Source: Ailurus styani (taxonomy: Eukaryota > Chordata > Mammalia > Carnivora > Ailuridae). Taken from it: 64,000 nt of DNA. Positions 44,591-57,400 of this stretch are shown here, in pieces. The notes below the pieces were generated by a model. That model did not search any database, was not told the origin of the DNA, and saw only the letters and a program-made list of their open reading frames with translations. Positions within the stretch are counted from its first letter, which is position 1; the number at the start of each line of letters is the position of its first letter. The stretch covers positions 1,886,989 to 1,950,988 of the forward strand of contig LNAC01000277.1 of NCBI GenBank assembly GCA_002007465.1. The letters run 5' to 3'. The position numbers and the translations under genes are program-made.

Positions 44591-46414
44591 AAAAAATCCT
44601 ACAACACAGTCAAGTGGAATTTATTGCCAGGATGCAAGGGTGGTCTAATATTTGTCAAACAATCAAAATGATAAGTCACATCAGTAAGAGGATAAAAACC
44701 ATATGATCATTTCAACAGATGCCATTACAACCTCCATTCATAATAAAAACTCTGCAAAGTAGGTCTAGAGGGAACATACCTCAACATAATAAAGGCCTTA
44801 TATGAAAAATCCACAGCCATCATCAAAGTCCATGGTGAAAAACTGAGAGCTTTTCTCCTAAGATCAGGAAGAAAACAAAGATATCTACTCTTACCACTTT
44901 TATTCAACATAGTACTGGAATTCCTAGCCACAACAATTAGACTATATACAGAAATAAGGCATCCAAATTGGTAAGGAAGAAATGTAACTTTATTTGCAGA
45001 TTATTTGATACTATATATAGAAAACCCTAAAGACTCCACCCAAAAGTTAGAACTGATAAATGAATTCAGTGAAGTCACATGGTACAAATCAATGTATAGA
45101 AATCTGTTGCATTCCTATACGTTAATGAAGCAACAGAAAATAAAATCTCATTTGCAATTGCACCTAAAACAATAAATTTTCTAGGAATAAATTTAACCAA
45201 AGAGGTGAAAGACCTGTACTCTGAGGACTATAAAATATTGATGAAAGAAATTCAAGATGATGAAAAAAAAAAAGATTTCAATGCTCATGGGTTGGAAGAG
45301 CAAATACTGTTAAAATGTCCATACTAGCGAAAGCAATCCACAGATTTAATGCAATCCCTATCAAAATACCAACAGCATTTTTCACAACTAGAACATAAAA
45401 TTCTAAAATTTATATGGAACCACAAAAGACCTCAGATAGCCAAAGCAATCTTGAAAAAAAAAATTAGAAATATCACAATTACAGATTTCAAGTTATATTT
45501 CAAAGCAGCAGTAATTAAAACACTATGGTATGGTCATAAAAATAGATACATAGGTCAGTGAACTAGAATAGAAAACCCAGAAATAAACCCACAATTTTAT
45601 AGTCAATCTTCAACAAAGGAGAAATGAATATACAATGGGAAAAGATAGTCTCTTCAAAAAACGGTGTTGGGAAAGCTGGACAGGAACATGCATAAGAATG
45701 AAAGTGGACCACTTTCTTTCATCATACAGAAAAATAAACTCAAAGTGGTTTAAAGATTTAAATGTGAGACCTGAAATCATAAAAATCCTAGAAGAGAGCA
45801 CAGGCAGTAATTTCTCTGACATTGGCCATGGCAACATTTTTTGAGGTACATCTCCTGAGGCAAGCAAAATAAAGCAAAAATAAACTGTTGGGACTCCATC
45901 AAAATGAAGAAGTTTCTGCACAGTGAAGGAAACAAGAAAACTAAAAGGCAACCTACAGTATGGGAGAAGATATTTGCAAATGACATATCCAATAAAGGAT
46001 TAGTATCTAAATTATATAAAGAACTGATACAACTTGACACCCAAAAAGCAAATAATCCAGTTTAAAAATGGTCCAAAGATATGAACAGACATTTCTTAGA
46101 CATACAAATGGCCAACAGACACATGCGAAGATGCTCAACATCACAAATCATCAGGGAAAGGCAAATCAAAACCACAATGAAATACTATACCATAAACCCG
46201 TCAGAATGACTAAAATAAGAAACAAAAGAAACAATGTTGGCAAGGATGTGAAGAAAACCCTTATGCACTACTGGTGGGAATGTAAATCAGTGCAATCACT
46301 GTGGAAAACAGTATGGAGATTCCTCCAAAAATTAGAAATACCATATGATCCAATAATTTCACAACTGGGTATGAACCCAAAGATTACAAAAACACTAATT
46401 CAAAAAGATATATG

Positions 46415-46651
46415 AGGGGCAGAGTGGGAGGGTTGTGGGGAGTAGGGAGGGAAAAAAATGAAACAAGATGGGATCAGGAAGGAGACAACCATAAGAGATA
46501 CTTAATCTCACAAAACAAACTGAGGGTTACTGGCGGGTGGGAGGGTAGGGATAGGGTGGCTGGGTTATGGACACTGGGGAGGGTTTGTGCTATGGTGAAA
46601 TGTGTAAGCCTGATGATTCACAGACCTATACCCCTGGGGCAAATAATAATA
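46415..46651 (+). mobile_element. Young 5'-truncated LINE-1 tail inserted in older L1
   Basis: Carries the carnivore L1 3'-UTR phrases cataagagatacttaatctc, gggttatggacactgggga, gattcacagacctataccc, and ends aaataataataa. Perfect 13-bp target duplication AAAAAGATATATG at 46402-46414 and 46652-46664. The host L1 ORF2 frame resumes after it. Confidence 0.92.
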
Positions 46652-47045
46652 AAAAAGATATATGCACCATACGTTTATTGCAGCATTATTTACAATAGCC
46701 AAACTGGAAGCAGCCCAGTTGTCCATCAATAGATGAATGGATAAAGATGTGTGTGTGTGTATACACGCAGAGACACACAACACACACAATGAACTTGTTC
46801 AGCCATAAAAAAGGATGAAATCTTGCCATTTGCAACAACCTGGATAGTGCTAGAGTATAATGCTAAGCAAAATAAGCGAGAGAAAGAAAAATGTATGATC
46901 TGACTCACATGTGGAATTTAAGAAACATGAATGAAGGAGAAAGACAAACCAAGGAGCAGACTCTTAATATAGAGAACAAACAGGGGGAGGTGGGTGGATG
47001 GGTGAAATAGAGGATGGGGAATAAAGAGTAGAGTTATCATGATGA

Positions 47046-48786
47046 AAAAAAATTCTTCCATCACATATGCCCTTTTTCCTTTTGATGTCCACCACAAAGT
47101 ATGAATCAGTCACATACACCACTGTTGATCTTTTCAAGGTCCTTGCTTTCATTTTCCCCTTTACCCTAATTCTCATGTTTATTCCCTCATTTGCCCCAGG
47201 GGATACTCGCTCTAATGAATGTCTTTGACCATGTGTGTACCCTTGTATTATACTGACCAGTGTTGGTTCATGGGTGTTTTTATTTACATAAGTGTTATGA
47301 TGCCAAAGTTCTTGTTCTCCTCACTTCTTTCCACTTAATGTGTCTACATGATACAACTGTGGAACCCTCTGTCCATCCAGTACAAGGGTTCTGACAGATG
47401 TTACTGTAATTTTGTGTACCCCATTGGGTGGGCTCCTCTCTTCTCCACAGATGGACATCTTGGTGGCCTCCATCTCCTGCTGTCATACACATTCTTAACC
47501 ACTCACTCACACAAACAGGCAGAGTGCTAAGTGACAAGATGTAATATGAGGAAATCGGACATGTTTTCATTCATGGTCCAACAGAATACATGCCCTAGAG
47601 ACAATATTGTATGTTCCTTAATCTTTGATTCAGACAAGATCTTTGTCCTTTATTTTCCTTAAAACATAAAGGCTGGAGATTCACCGTATAGGATCACCAG
47701 GATGTCCTAATCATGAAAACAAATGGTCTTTTCACAGTCTTCCCACTCCTCAAACTTTGTAGAGCATTGCAAACTATTCATTTAATATTTATCAAACACC
47801 AAGAATGTAAGAATATGTGCAACATTGTACTACACCTGTTGTGGGGAGAATATGGAAATAAATAGGCTATCCAACCTGCTTTCAAGAAGATTACAATAAA
47901 TTTAGCTTTCTGAAATTCTCCCTTCCTTTTACCCCCAAACACTGAATTCTGTTTTTTCCACTATTTTTCTTACTGCTCCTCCTCTACTTCCCACTGACTC
48001 CTCTCTACTGCCTCCTAGCTAGATATTTACACCCTTGAGGTCTGTCTTTGACCCTTTTCTCTTGCAAACTCATCTCTTTGCCGGCAGTCTTGCCATATCA
48101 CAACGTTGCTTAGGTTTGTAATTGACTACTTGATTTAATCTCTCCTGCCCCTCCCCACAAAGTCCAGCTTTGCGTTTCCATAATTCTTCAAATTAAATAC
48201 CCACAAATATGAATAGGGGAGTGCAAACCTGTTCCTCCAGGTTTCCTATTTCCTATCAGTGGTACCAACATTCTCTCAGGGTCCTAGACTTGAAAGCAAC
48301 ATACTGCATTGGTTAATTTTCTGAAGTACAGCTCTCGGCCTTCACATCTATGCTATAAAGCTTTAAAGACTTTCCTTTTCTTTCATAAGCAACCTTATTT
48401 TCCTAACGTGACTCTTCAGTCTAATTTAGCCTTATCTGTATTTCATCCAAACCAGATTACTATTTCATCCAAATGCACCATGGCTTCCCACTTCCCTGCC
48501 TATTACTAGGCTCTATTCCACCCAGAATGTCTTCCCTTCAGCTCTTCTCAAGCTCAGTGTAAGTGGAACCTGCAACTTGAAGTCTTCCCTAATGCCCAAT
48601 TGACAATGCTCCCTGCCTCCTCAGAACTGGTGATGTTGCATTTCTCCTCTGCCACTTATGCCTGTTTGGTTGACCATGACTCTCTTTCCAGTAGGGTCCA
48701 TCTAGTGGGAAAGAGAGTCCATCTCAAGTTCATCTCTGAGACTATCATCATCAGACTCAAGTGATCCAAAGAACTACACCTTGTTT
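47046..48786. other. Intergenic stretch
   Basis: Contains an L2-like fragment near 47765-47895 (atttatcaaacaccaagaat, then gctttcaagaagattac). Otherwise nothing recognised; open frames here are short and overlap on both strands. Confidence 0.5.
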
Positions 48787-48955
48787 GTTTTTTTTTTTAA
48801 GATTTTATTTATCTTTTTGACACAGAGAGAGAGATCACAAGTAGGCAGAGAGGCAGGCAGAGAGGGGGAAGGGATGCAGGGCTCCATCCCAGGAGTCTGA
48901 GATCATGACCTGAGCCGAAGGCAGAGGCATTAACTCACTGAGCCACCCAGGCACC
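48787..48955 (-). mobile_element. CAN-SINE with internal deletion
   Basis: Reverse copy missing about 35 nt of the middle (the gctccctgctgagcagagag part). Target duplication CTACACCTTGTTT at 48774-48786 and 48956-48968. Confidence 0.94.
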
Positions 48956-49820
48956 CTACACCTTGTTTCTTTGTGGTTTTTTTTCATCCTTTGTAGCTCC
49001 TGGCTCAGGGCCTTGCACATAACAGATGTCAATGAATACACACACATAAAGTAAATTTAAAAAATCAGTGAAAACAATAAATATCACAGGCCTAAAAGAT
49101 ACTGCAAGAAAACTGGTTCAATCTGCCTCAGAAAAGAAGTTTAGTGTCCCTATTATGTTGACCATTTGGCCTACAAAAGTTGAGTAATATGCCTCTAACT
49201 GGTGAAGGAGACATTCACATACCACTTTTCTGTCTTTTCTACTGCTTCTGTCTTCTGTTGTTATTGAGTATGGTTTTTGACTATGGTTAGTGTGGGTGAA
49301 GTCTGCTTTGCAATAAGACAACTGAACCTTAATACTGACCCTAATTCCCACTGACTGAGTGACTCTAGATATGTTTCCACATTTCTAAGATGGTGATCTG
49401 AGTATAAATCGCTATGGTGTTCGTAGGATCGGAAAATATCATGTATGCAAAGTACCTACCTCAATAAATGCTATTACAGTGTGTTTAAGAGAACTGACTT
49501 AGCTGGGGTAAAAGGGATTATATCCTACTGATTAGGCATGGAATTTCCTCAGATACAAGTTGGCACTCCCAGGTACTTCTGGATCTCATCAGCTAAACAA
49601 ATTTTGGAGTGTGTACCACCAAAAAACCTCACATTTAGAGAAAATTAATTAAAATATGTATTACAGCACTTTTTAAAAATTTTTGTTTTTGCCCTAGATT
49701 CAAATCACCAAATGTCAACAGAGCACCAACACTCTGCTAGTCAGGATAAGCCATCATCATTGTGTATTTCTAACCAATTTTCAACATTTTGGTATGAGCA
49801 TATTAAAAAACAGTAACAAG

Positions 49821-50019
49821 GGGCACCTGGGTGGCTCAGTCATTAAGTGTCTGCCTTCTGCTCCAGTCATGATTCCAGGTTCCTGGAATGGAGCCCCGAA
49901 CTGGGCTCCCTGCTCAGCAGGAAGTCTGCTTCTCCCTCACCTGCTCCCCCTGCTTGTGTTCGCTCTCTCTGTGTCTGTCGAATAAATAAATAAAATCTTA
50001 AAAAATAAATAAATAAAAG
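49821..50019 (+). mobile_element. CAN-SINE
   Basis: Plus copy with an (aaat)n tail. Target duplication ACAGTAACAAG at 49810-49820 and 50020-50030. Confidence 0.95.
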
Positions 50020-50034
50020 ACAGTAACAAGAAGG

Positions 50035-50225
50035 CAGTTTATGAAGTATTTACTATTTATCAGGTACTGCTCCAAGCACTATGTTAACTCATTTGATTCT
50101 CAAAATGACCAGATGTGGTAGATGCTACTATTCATCATCCTTGTTTTATGAAAGAAATCATGACATTTTTAGGTAGAGTAGCTTGTCCAAAGTCATAGTG
50201 CTGAGATGTCATCTCAGAGGTCTAC
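50035..50225 (-). repeat. MIR-like remnant
   Basis: agtatttactatttatcagg, gctccaagcactatgttaac and agagtagcttgtccaaagtc fit reverse MIR order. Confidence 0.45.
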
Positions 50226-50389
50226 TTCTGCATAGTGTGACCTTATCATGAAGCCTTCCTGTTTCTTAAATAAAAAAATCAGGAAAAAGGTAATTTTTTT
50301 CCCTGGGGACACTATACCTGAACAGTCATTGAGCAGATATTTACAATGTCACATTCACAGGTATAGGCATTTGAAGGTTAGGAGACATG

Positions 50390-50620
50390 GGGCATGGCAG
50401 ACTGAATGAAATTAGATGTGCAGCCTCTAAAGTCAGGCTGCCTGAGTCTCTCAAGTCAGATGACTTTCTAGTTGTGTGACTTTGAACAACATACTTCACC
50501 TCCACATTGGGGGGGGCTAGTAAGTGTATATACCTCACAGAGTTGTGCTGATGATTGAGTTCATGCAAGTAAAATGCTTGGGACTAGTGAATTGGCACTA
50601 TTCTAAGTATTAGCACTCAA
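50390..50620 (+). repeat. MIR remnant
   Basis: gcctctaaagtcaggctgcc, agttgtgtgactttgaacaa, cctcacagagttgtgctgat and taaaatgcttgggac follow full MIR order. A run of eight G lies inside. Confidence 0.65.
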
Positions 50621-50819
50621 AAAATACTAGCCACTACAGAAGAGTGAATCATTTGTAAAGTTCTGGAAGAACAACTATTTATTTAAAGCATTTTTTTTTC
50701 CTTTTCATCCAAGCTGAAAAATGTAAGAACTGCACAAGGATGATGTTCCAAATTCAGCTATCATATCCTAGTACAGATTTTCCCCCCAGTTTGATTCCAG
50801 AATCTCTCAAATCTAATTT

Positions 50820-51034
50820 TTTTTAAAGATTTATTTATTTATTTATTTGACACAGAGAGAGAGAGATCACAAGTAGGCAGAGAGGCAGGCAGAAAGGCAG
50901 GCAGAGAGACAGGGAGAGGAGGAAGCAGGCTCCCTGCTGAGCAGAGAGCCCGATGCGGGCCTTGATCCCAGGATGCTGAGATCATGACCTGAGCTGAAAG
51001 CAGAGGCTTTAACCCACTGACCCACCCAGGCGCC
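50820..51034 (-). mobile_element. CAN-SINE
   Basis: Reverse copy with a small duplication of the ggcaggcaga motif. Target duplication CTCAAATCTAATTT at 50806-50819 and 51035-51048. Confidence 0.96.
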
Positions 51035-51479
51035 CTCAAATCTAATTTCATTCATGTTCTTGATATGTATGACCTCACTATCTTCCCAGATTAAGAGTGA
51101 CATTTCATAAGTGGGTATATAAATATTTTTTACTATGACTAACATAGCAGGGCACAAGTCACCTAGATAGCCCTTTTGTGGGTCTAATATCTGTCTCAAA
51201 TAATGGTGATTTATAAGAAGATGGTGAAAACAAAACATACCGTTTGAAGATTAGATAGGAATGTGGGTACATAAAGGAGTTGTCCAGGTTCTCTGTCTGC
51301 CAAATGTGTTTAGGCCACAGAATTATTATAAAGGCTGATTTTTAAGGGCAATGAGATTTAACAAGGCAGCCTGGAAATGGCCTGGATCCTTCCAAAAGAA
51401 ATAATCATTGGCCAGGGTAGAGAGTGATTTTTTAAAAACCTATTGAGTACATCTAAGAAACGTTTAACTTTAGACATCC

Positions 51480-53240
51480 CTTAGTGCATACAGCGTCTGC
51501 AGGCCTAGGGTCTGACAGAGGGGCCACTTACCCTGTAATCCAGGGATCCCAGGTGCCAAGACTGCCACAGAAACTTCCAGAGCACCACCTGCTTGGCTGC
51601 AAGATCCCAAGTGCAGTCACTGGGAAATTGCTGGAATCAGGAGCTAGAACACCTCCTGACAACGTTATGGAAATGGTGTCAAGAAAACAGTCAGAGTCCA
51701 ACGACAGAGGACCTGTCTATGATTCTAGGGATGGTAACAGTTCTGTTCAATGTATGGCTTCATGCTGGGTTAGATTTCACTCTGTTACAACTGAGCCTTT
51801 TAGTGTAGAGTCTCTGGCACCAACGTCTTTGTCGCTAATATGCTTTCAAGGAAGAGCAATTTCAGTGGAGATAAGACAGGAAGCTGCAGGCCACCACTTG
51901 CAATTTCCAATTAGCGACTCCCCCCCACAAAAAGGCATTCAAGCATTTCCACAGGTTCTCAGGAAGCAAAAGGAGACTTGAGACAACCCAGCGGCCATTC
52001 CGGTAAGGTCGCCGGTAAAACTGGTGCCCCTTTGAGGTGTCACTGATACTGAGCCCAAATGGAAGACCTCATTGACAGAGACCTCTGTTCTGTGGAGAAG
52101 GGTTTTTGATCTCAGGAAACTCTACAGTGGCAATTACACATGGTTTTGCCTATTCTTCTACTAAATGTACTGGCCAACTGCAAGGGCAAAGGTGGATGGT
52201 GGTACTGATTCACAGAGGCTTCAACTGCAGTTGCAACATTGCATTACTGAGGCTGCCAATAAGCAGTACACAGAATAAGCAGGTGTAGAAAACAGTACTT
52301 CTTTGTGAATCAGAAGTATTTAGCAGCTTAAAGGAGATCTAGTCCCTGTCTAGAACCAAATCTGAAAAAAGGGAAGACCAGTCTCAGATGAGAAAGTTAC
52401 CAGTCATCGGTTGTTTTTAAAAACTGATGGAGAAGAAAAGAAGGAAAAGGGGGAGGTGGATGGTTGTTATGGCTCACGGACAGAAAAGGTCTCAGCAGTT
52501 CCAGCAAAACCTGAACGACAGGTTTACTTGCACCCTCCAAATCAGCTTCCAGGAATATAATTTTGAAGGAATACTGAAGTTCAGAAACCTGTTAGAATAA
52601 CAACCAACTCTTCCACAGCCAGCCACAGAGACAGTTGCTCTCAAAATGCGAACTTCGCATCAACACCTGCTGCAGGCATGGTTTCCGGGCAAAGTGGGAC
52701 CCTTGGTTTAAGGCCCCGCTGAAGGACTTCCGCCGAGAGAGGAAAGTGTGCATGGTGGTGGTGGGGGGAGGCGGGAGTTGGACATCAAGTGGCTTAACAA
52801 AGGTAATAGTTTTCCTGTCTCCAAGGTGACTCAGTAAAGGCAAAAACACTACAGGTCAGTTGAGAACCACATGCTGTATAGAGCACAGATTCTGAAGAAG
52901 CGAATGGATCTGGGGATGAAGGGGATGGACATCTCTGCTTTCCAGACACCTTAGGCAGACACAAAATCTTTCACAACCAGATACACCTGCCAGTACCAAG
53001 TTTACAGTGAAGCTGGGAGGTGTCCCCAGCCCTGGAGTCATGGGATAGGTTCCGTGAAGGAATGGAGCCAGTAAGCCACAATGCAGTCTTCAAAAAGGGA
53101 CTGAGAATCAGTTCCCCCCCACCGTGGTGACTCAGACAGTTTTGCCTTTCAAGTCCAGGGTGCGCTACAGAAACCAGAAAAGTACCAAATGGCAATATTG
53201 GAGTCCCTATAAAAATGTATGCAATTACCACTATTCACTG
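51480..53240 (+). pseudogene. Possible decayed processed pseudogene, parent unknown
   Basis: About 1.7 kb that is richer in G and C than its surroundings and free of interspersed repeats. Its longest frame (51484-51981) has 165 codons. Later pieces are rich in charged and polar residues, such as KTDGEEKKEKGEVDGC and SHRDSCSQNANFAST, but stops and frame changes break them. No introns, poly(A) tail or flanking duplication could be defined. I do not recognise the parent gene. It could equally be unclassified intergenic sequence. Confidence 0.3.
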
Positions 53241-53732
53241 TCACTTTGAAAACTTCCCCAACTACAAATTTGCTAAAAACAAAAAAATGCGTTCACCCAA
53301 ATTTAAATAGCCTGGGCAATGTGAAGCCCAAGTGTCCTTCTGAGCCAGGTAGAACCCCGGCAGCTCTGGGGCGTCGGAGCACTGCCATCTAGTGGTTAGC
53401 TCCGCCATTCCCTCTCCACCTGTAAAACGAGCAAGCGGCCCTTCCCTCATCCAGATCACCCTATAGACCCACCACTCTGTGAGGGCCATGAAGCCCCTTC
53501 CTGACTTGAAATGGATTGCACCCAGGCTGTTCACGGAGACAGGGCCAGCAAACGACCAGCCAGAAGATCAGATTTTCAAAGTTCCTATAAATTGGTGAAT
53601 TTATCAAGCCTTTAAAATATGGAAAAAGTATTTATCAAACCTTTGAAATGTGGAATATATTGATTTCATAATATGAAGTGTGCCGCCTATGTGGCAGGTC
53701 AAAATTTTCAAAATGTTACGTTTTCAAAGTAG

Positions 53733-53733
<1 letters not shown>

Positions 53734-53788
<55 letters not shown>
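53734..53788. repeat. (GT)n microsatellite
   Basis: About 27 uninterrupted GT units; likely length-polymorphic. Confidence 0.97.
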
Positions 53789-53790
<2 letters not shown>

Positions 53791-53939
53791 TTTAGCTATG
53801 AAGAAAAGCCAGTGAGAGGAAAAGCTAAATGCTATGGAATATTTTGGGGTATGTTCGATACTGCCACTTTAAGTCCTAGAATTCATAATAATCATCAAAA
53901 TGCAGTGATTTCCTTGTTATTAAGATAATGCCATGTTGG

Positions 53940-54066
53940 GAGCGCCTGGCTGATTCAGTTGGTATAGAGAGGGCCTCTTGATCTTGGGGTTGTGAGTTCA
54001 AGCTGCACCTTGGGTGTAGGGATTGCTTAAGAAAAATAAAATCTTAAAACACAACAAAACATTATA
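53940..54066 (+). mobile_element. Short carnivore tRNA-type SINE
   Basis: gagcgcctggctgattcagt, ttggggttgtgagttcaagc and a short A-rich tail. Flanking duplication CCATGTTGG at 53931-53939 and 54067-54075. Confidence 0.85.
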
Positions 54067-54349
54067 CCATGTTGGCTTTACTGATGTTCTCTGCACGTGG
54101 AGATTCAGCAAACTGCTGCTTTTAGTTTTCCCCAAGATTGGTATGCAGTTACCATAACCCACTTTGAAAACAGAGTAAGATAGGGCCCAAAAAGTGCTTA
54201 AAGTTGCTTAAAGTAGTCATTCTGTTCTATTTTTAGTTTTTAAGGTTGTTCATCTTGAAAAGCTACTGGAACAGAAACGTGGGTTAGGCCTTTCAGTCTG
54301 GGCACAACTTTGCTGCTTAGGTAAAATGTTTCCTAAGATTTAGGTCCTT

Positions 54350-54548
54350 GGGCGCCTGGGTGGCTCATTGGTTTAAAGCCTCTGCCTTCAGCTCAGGTCA
54401 TGATCTCAGGGTCCTGGGATCGAGGCCCGCATCGGGCTTCCTGCTCGGCGGGGAGCCTGCTTCCTCCTCTCTCTCTGCCCGCCTCTCAGCTTACTTGTGA
54501 TCTCTCTCCCTCTGTGAAATAAATAAATAAAATCTTAAAAAAAAAAAA
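54350..54548 (+). mobile_element. CAN-SINE
   Basis: Plus copy. Target duplication AAGATTTAGGTCCTT at 54335-54349 and 54549-54563. Confidence 0.96.
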
Positions 54549-54563
54549 AAGATTTAGGTCCTT

Positions 54564-57215
54564 ACCTGCTTGGAAAGGATGAGAAAGAAAAAGTCAGGCT
54601 GGGTGTTTTGATGAAACTATTTAGAATGGCAATTGCAAAAGTAAGTATAATTTTAAATGTTTCCATTTATTGTTAATATTTGCTTTTAAAGAAATGTTCT
54701 AAGAAACCATTATCATAGAAAAATAATACACACACACACACACGTATATATATACAAAATCTCAGAAACCAGTAATTAGCTGAGGTTTTAAGTTCCCGAG
54801 GATATACACATCTATCTTCATGTTCTGAAAAATGATATCCTAAGAATGATTTACAAGTGAATATACTGAGAGTTACCACTGAAGATAACTTTTGAAACGT
54901 AAACTGATTTCAACAGTATATTTCAAATGACACAAATCACAGGAGTAAATAGAAAATCCGGACTATACATCTGGGCTGTTATGTTAATATACACAGTATT
55001 ATGTGTGTGACTTAAGAATTTGTATTAAGGTAAGAAGGACCAGATGCTTTTGAATGATACAAAAGAATGCATCACTGATAAAACATAACCACTCCATCAT
55101 TAAATGGCTATCATAACCTTCAAAGGAGAAGATGTAAGGCAACACAAACAACTTTGCCATGTAAATATTCTAGAGTCCACTCTAGCCAGGGGCTTCAACT
55201 CTGCGCTGCTAATGACACTTGTGACCCACAGCAATCCCAGATGGATTTACCCTGTCTGCACTGCACTTTTAAAACAAGTTAGAAAAAGGCAAACTCTCTG
55301 TTCTTCTGGTGCCATGTGTATACATTTTGGCTATTTCAGGATATAAGGTAATGGGGAAAAAGCACCTTTTGTTTCATTTTTCACCATAATGAGGAACACC
55401 ATTTGACATGTGCTCCAATTCACTAGATAAGACAAGAGCAATAAAACACAGGGCTGAAACATGAAAAAAAGAATGTTTCCTAAGGTTCTCTTGGGCATTG
55501 GATCATTGTTTTATGATATTTTGAAGCTTAGTTTTAACTGAGTCCAAACTTTGGAACAGAAATACCTATGAATTCTCACTAATCAACAAATGTTCCAGGA
55601 GATCAGGCACACCAGAGCATGGATGCAAATGGCACAGGGCATAGATGTTTATGAAGAAATGACTAACCCATCTGTAAATTTCTACTATATTTCAAAGACC
55701 GCCAGTGCTATGTAACTGTAGATAACACCTTCAGTATTAATCAATGACAGTCCTGACAACTATAAAAAAAGTCAAACTGTTTGCATTTCACAATTATGGG
55801 TGGTGAACAGGGGATGGCAAATGTACTAAATCATTTTTCTTAGCAAGGAGTCAATTCTATTCAAATCGAGTAAAGATACTGCTTCATACCTGATGTTTGC
55901 AACTAAAGAAATATAGGTTTGACAATTTCTTTTAAAAATTAAGTAACCACAAACATACTTTAAAAAGAATAAATACCCATGAATGCCCTAAAAGTGGAAG
56001 AAAGTAAAACTAGCAATATCAGAAAATTTTTCTTTAAAAGATATAAAACACCAAAACACACAAAAATCCAAAAACATAAAGAAGATTAGCCAAAGAAAAT
56101 AAAACCTATCAACTGACAATAAATATGAACATCAGCAAAAAGCAAACATTCTCCATTTGAGTTCGGAAATTTAATTACTAGAGAATAATATAAACTAGCA
56201 TTATAGAAAGATAAAGCTAAATCTAAAAATGTAAACAACAGTAGTGATCAAATGAGCTTAACACAAAGAACTGAAGGGAGAAATTATAAAATTAAGCAAA
56301 AATAGTGCTTTACACTGATAAGGGTTTTGATCTATCAGGAAGTCATGAGTTATTAGCCTTTTTGTTTCCAATAAGTTACCAAAATATGTCAAGCCATAAC
56401 TGGTAGAAATGAATCACTGGTAGAAATATTATGGGAGAACCTTATCACACCTCCATTAGACTAATCCCAAGCTCTACATTTATGAACTGTGTGACCCACA
56501 GAGGTTATTAAAACACAGTTGTCAAGGGACCAGGAGAGAAGAGGCTGCCAGGCCAAGGCTGCCGGCAGAGACCAGCAGTTGCTAGAGTAACACATGTGCC
56601 AAAACCAGGTTCCCAGACTAGACCAGGGCCTCAGCAGAAGGGTGGGTCTTTTGAAATAAGAGGGTCTATGATCCCTTTAGCCATCTGACTCTATTTTGTA
56701 GTGTTACCTCCTCACTTGACTCAGGTTAACCTCTTTTCATCTCAGTCCATTTTCTCCCTTCCAATTTCTGCCATTAATACTCCATTTTGAATAATGAATT
56801 AGTTTTTAAAAATTCATAACCTAAAGAACTTCAGTTCGTAGGTAGAGAAAAAAAATAATAATGAACCAATAGTGGGTCTGATTTTCGTCCCTCCTTACCT
56901 GGGTTTTAATGACAAAATAAACCTATATTAGTTCATATGCCCATTAAGGGGCTATTTAACCATCCTCATGTCCCTCCCGCCAATTAATTCACCCCCTAGA
57001 CATTAGCTGAAGCCTGCCCTACTTAAGATACCTAATTTAGTCTTGCTTGCTGCTTCCTCTGAAATTGCTCTTCATATGGGTTTATCCCCCCTTCCCTCAT
57101 CCCTGCTCAACAGCATACTTGTTCAAACAGTTGGTCCTTACGGTGAGTAGGATATGCTTCAGTGGTGTTATTTGCTCTTTAACTGCAGTATCAAATATTT
57201 TTTCTTGACTCAATA
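54564..57215. other. Intergenic stretch
   Basis: AT-rich sequence with a short (AC)n at about 54729-54743. The portion 56500-57200 is C/T-richer and might be an old LTR; not assigned. No gene recognised. Confidence 0.45.
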
Positions 57216-57219
57216 TTCT

Positions 57220-57400
57220 AGTGCCTTGCTACTCCAAGTGTGGCCTGTGGGCCAGCAGCAGGGGCATCTTCTGGGAGCTGGTTAGAAACACAGACTCTCA
57301 GACCCCACCTTAAACCCACACAATCAGAATCTGCATTTTAACAAAATTGCCTGGTGATTCACATGCATGTGACAGTCTGAGAAACACTGCTTTAGTGATT
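57220..57400. repeat. MER5-like hAT DNA transposon remnant
   Basis: ctactccaagtgtggcctgt, caatcagaatctgcatttta, cctggtgattcacatgcatg and gtctgagaaacactgcttta follow the MER5 layout. Confidence 0.7.

Larger units (their letters stand above)
44240..47045 (+). mobile_element. Dead LINE-1 ORF2 fragment with two later insertions
   Basis: Translated pieces match L1 ORF2 in order: reverse transcriptase (KDYKKRELQANIS, KWNLLPGCKGG), the FADD box, then [31 protein letters not shown] and HYWWECKSVQSLWKTVWRFL, ending with the FIAALFTIAK region past 46665. The FADD catalytic box reads FADY (about 44995-45006), and frameshifts and stops are frequent, so it is inactive. A CAN-SINE (44355-44590) and a young L1 tail (46415-46651) interrupt it. 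Both ends of the fragment are approximate. Confidence 0.9.

Noticed and set aside
46068..46415. 115-codon frame
   Set aside because: It is a fragment of LINE-1 ORF2 with a changed frame, not a host gene.
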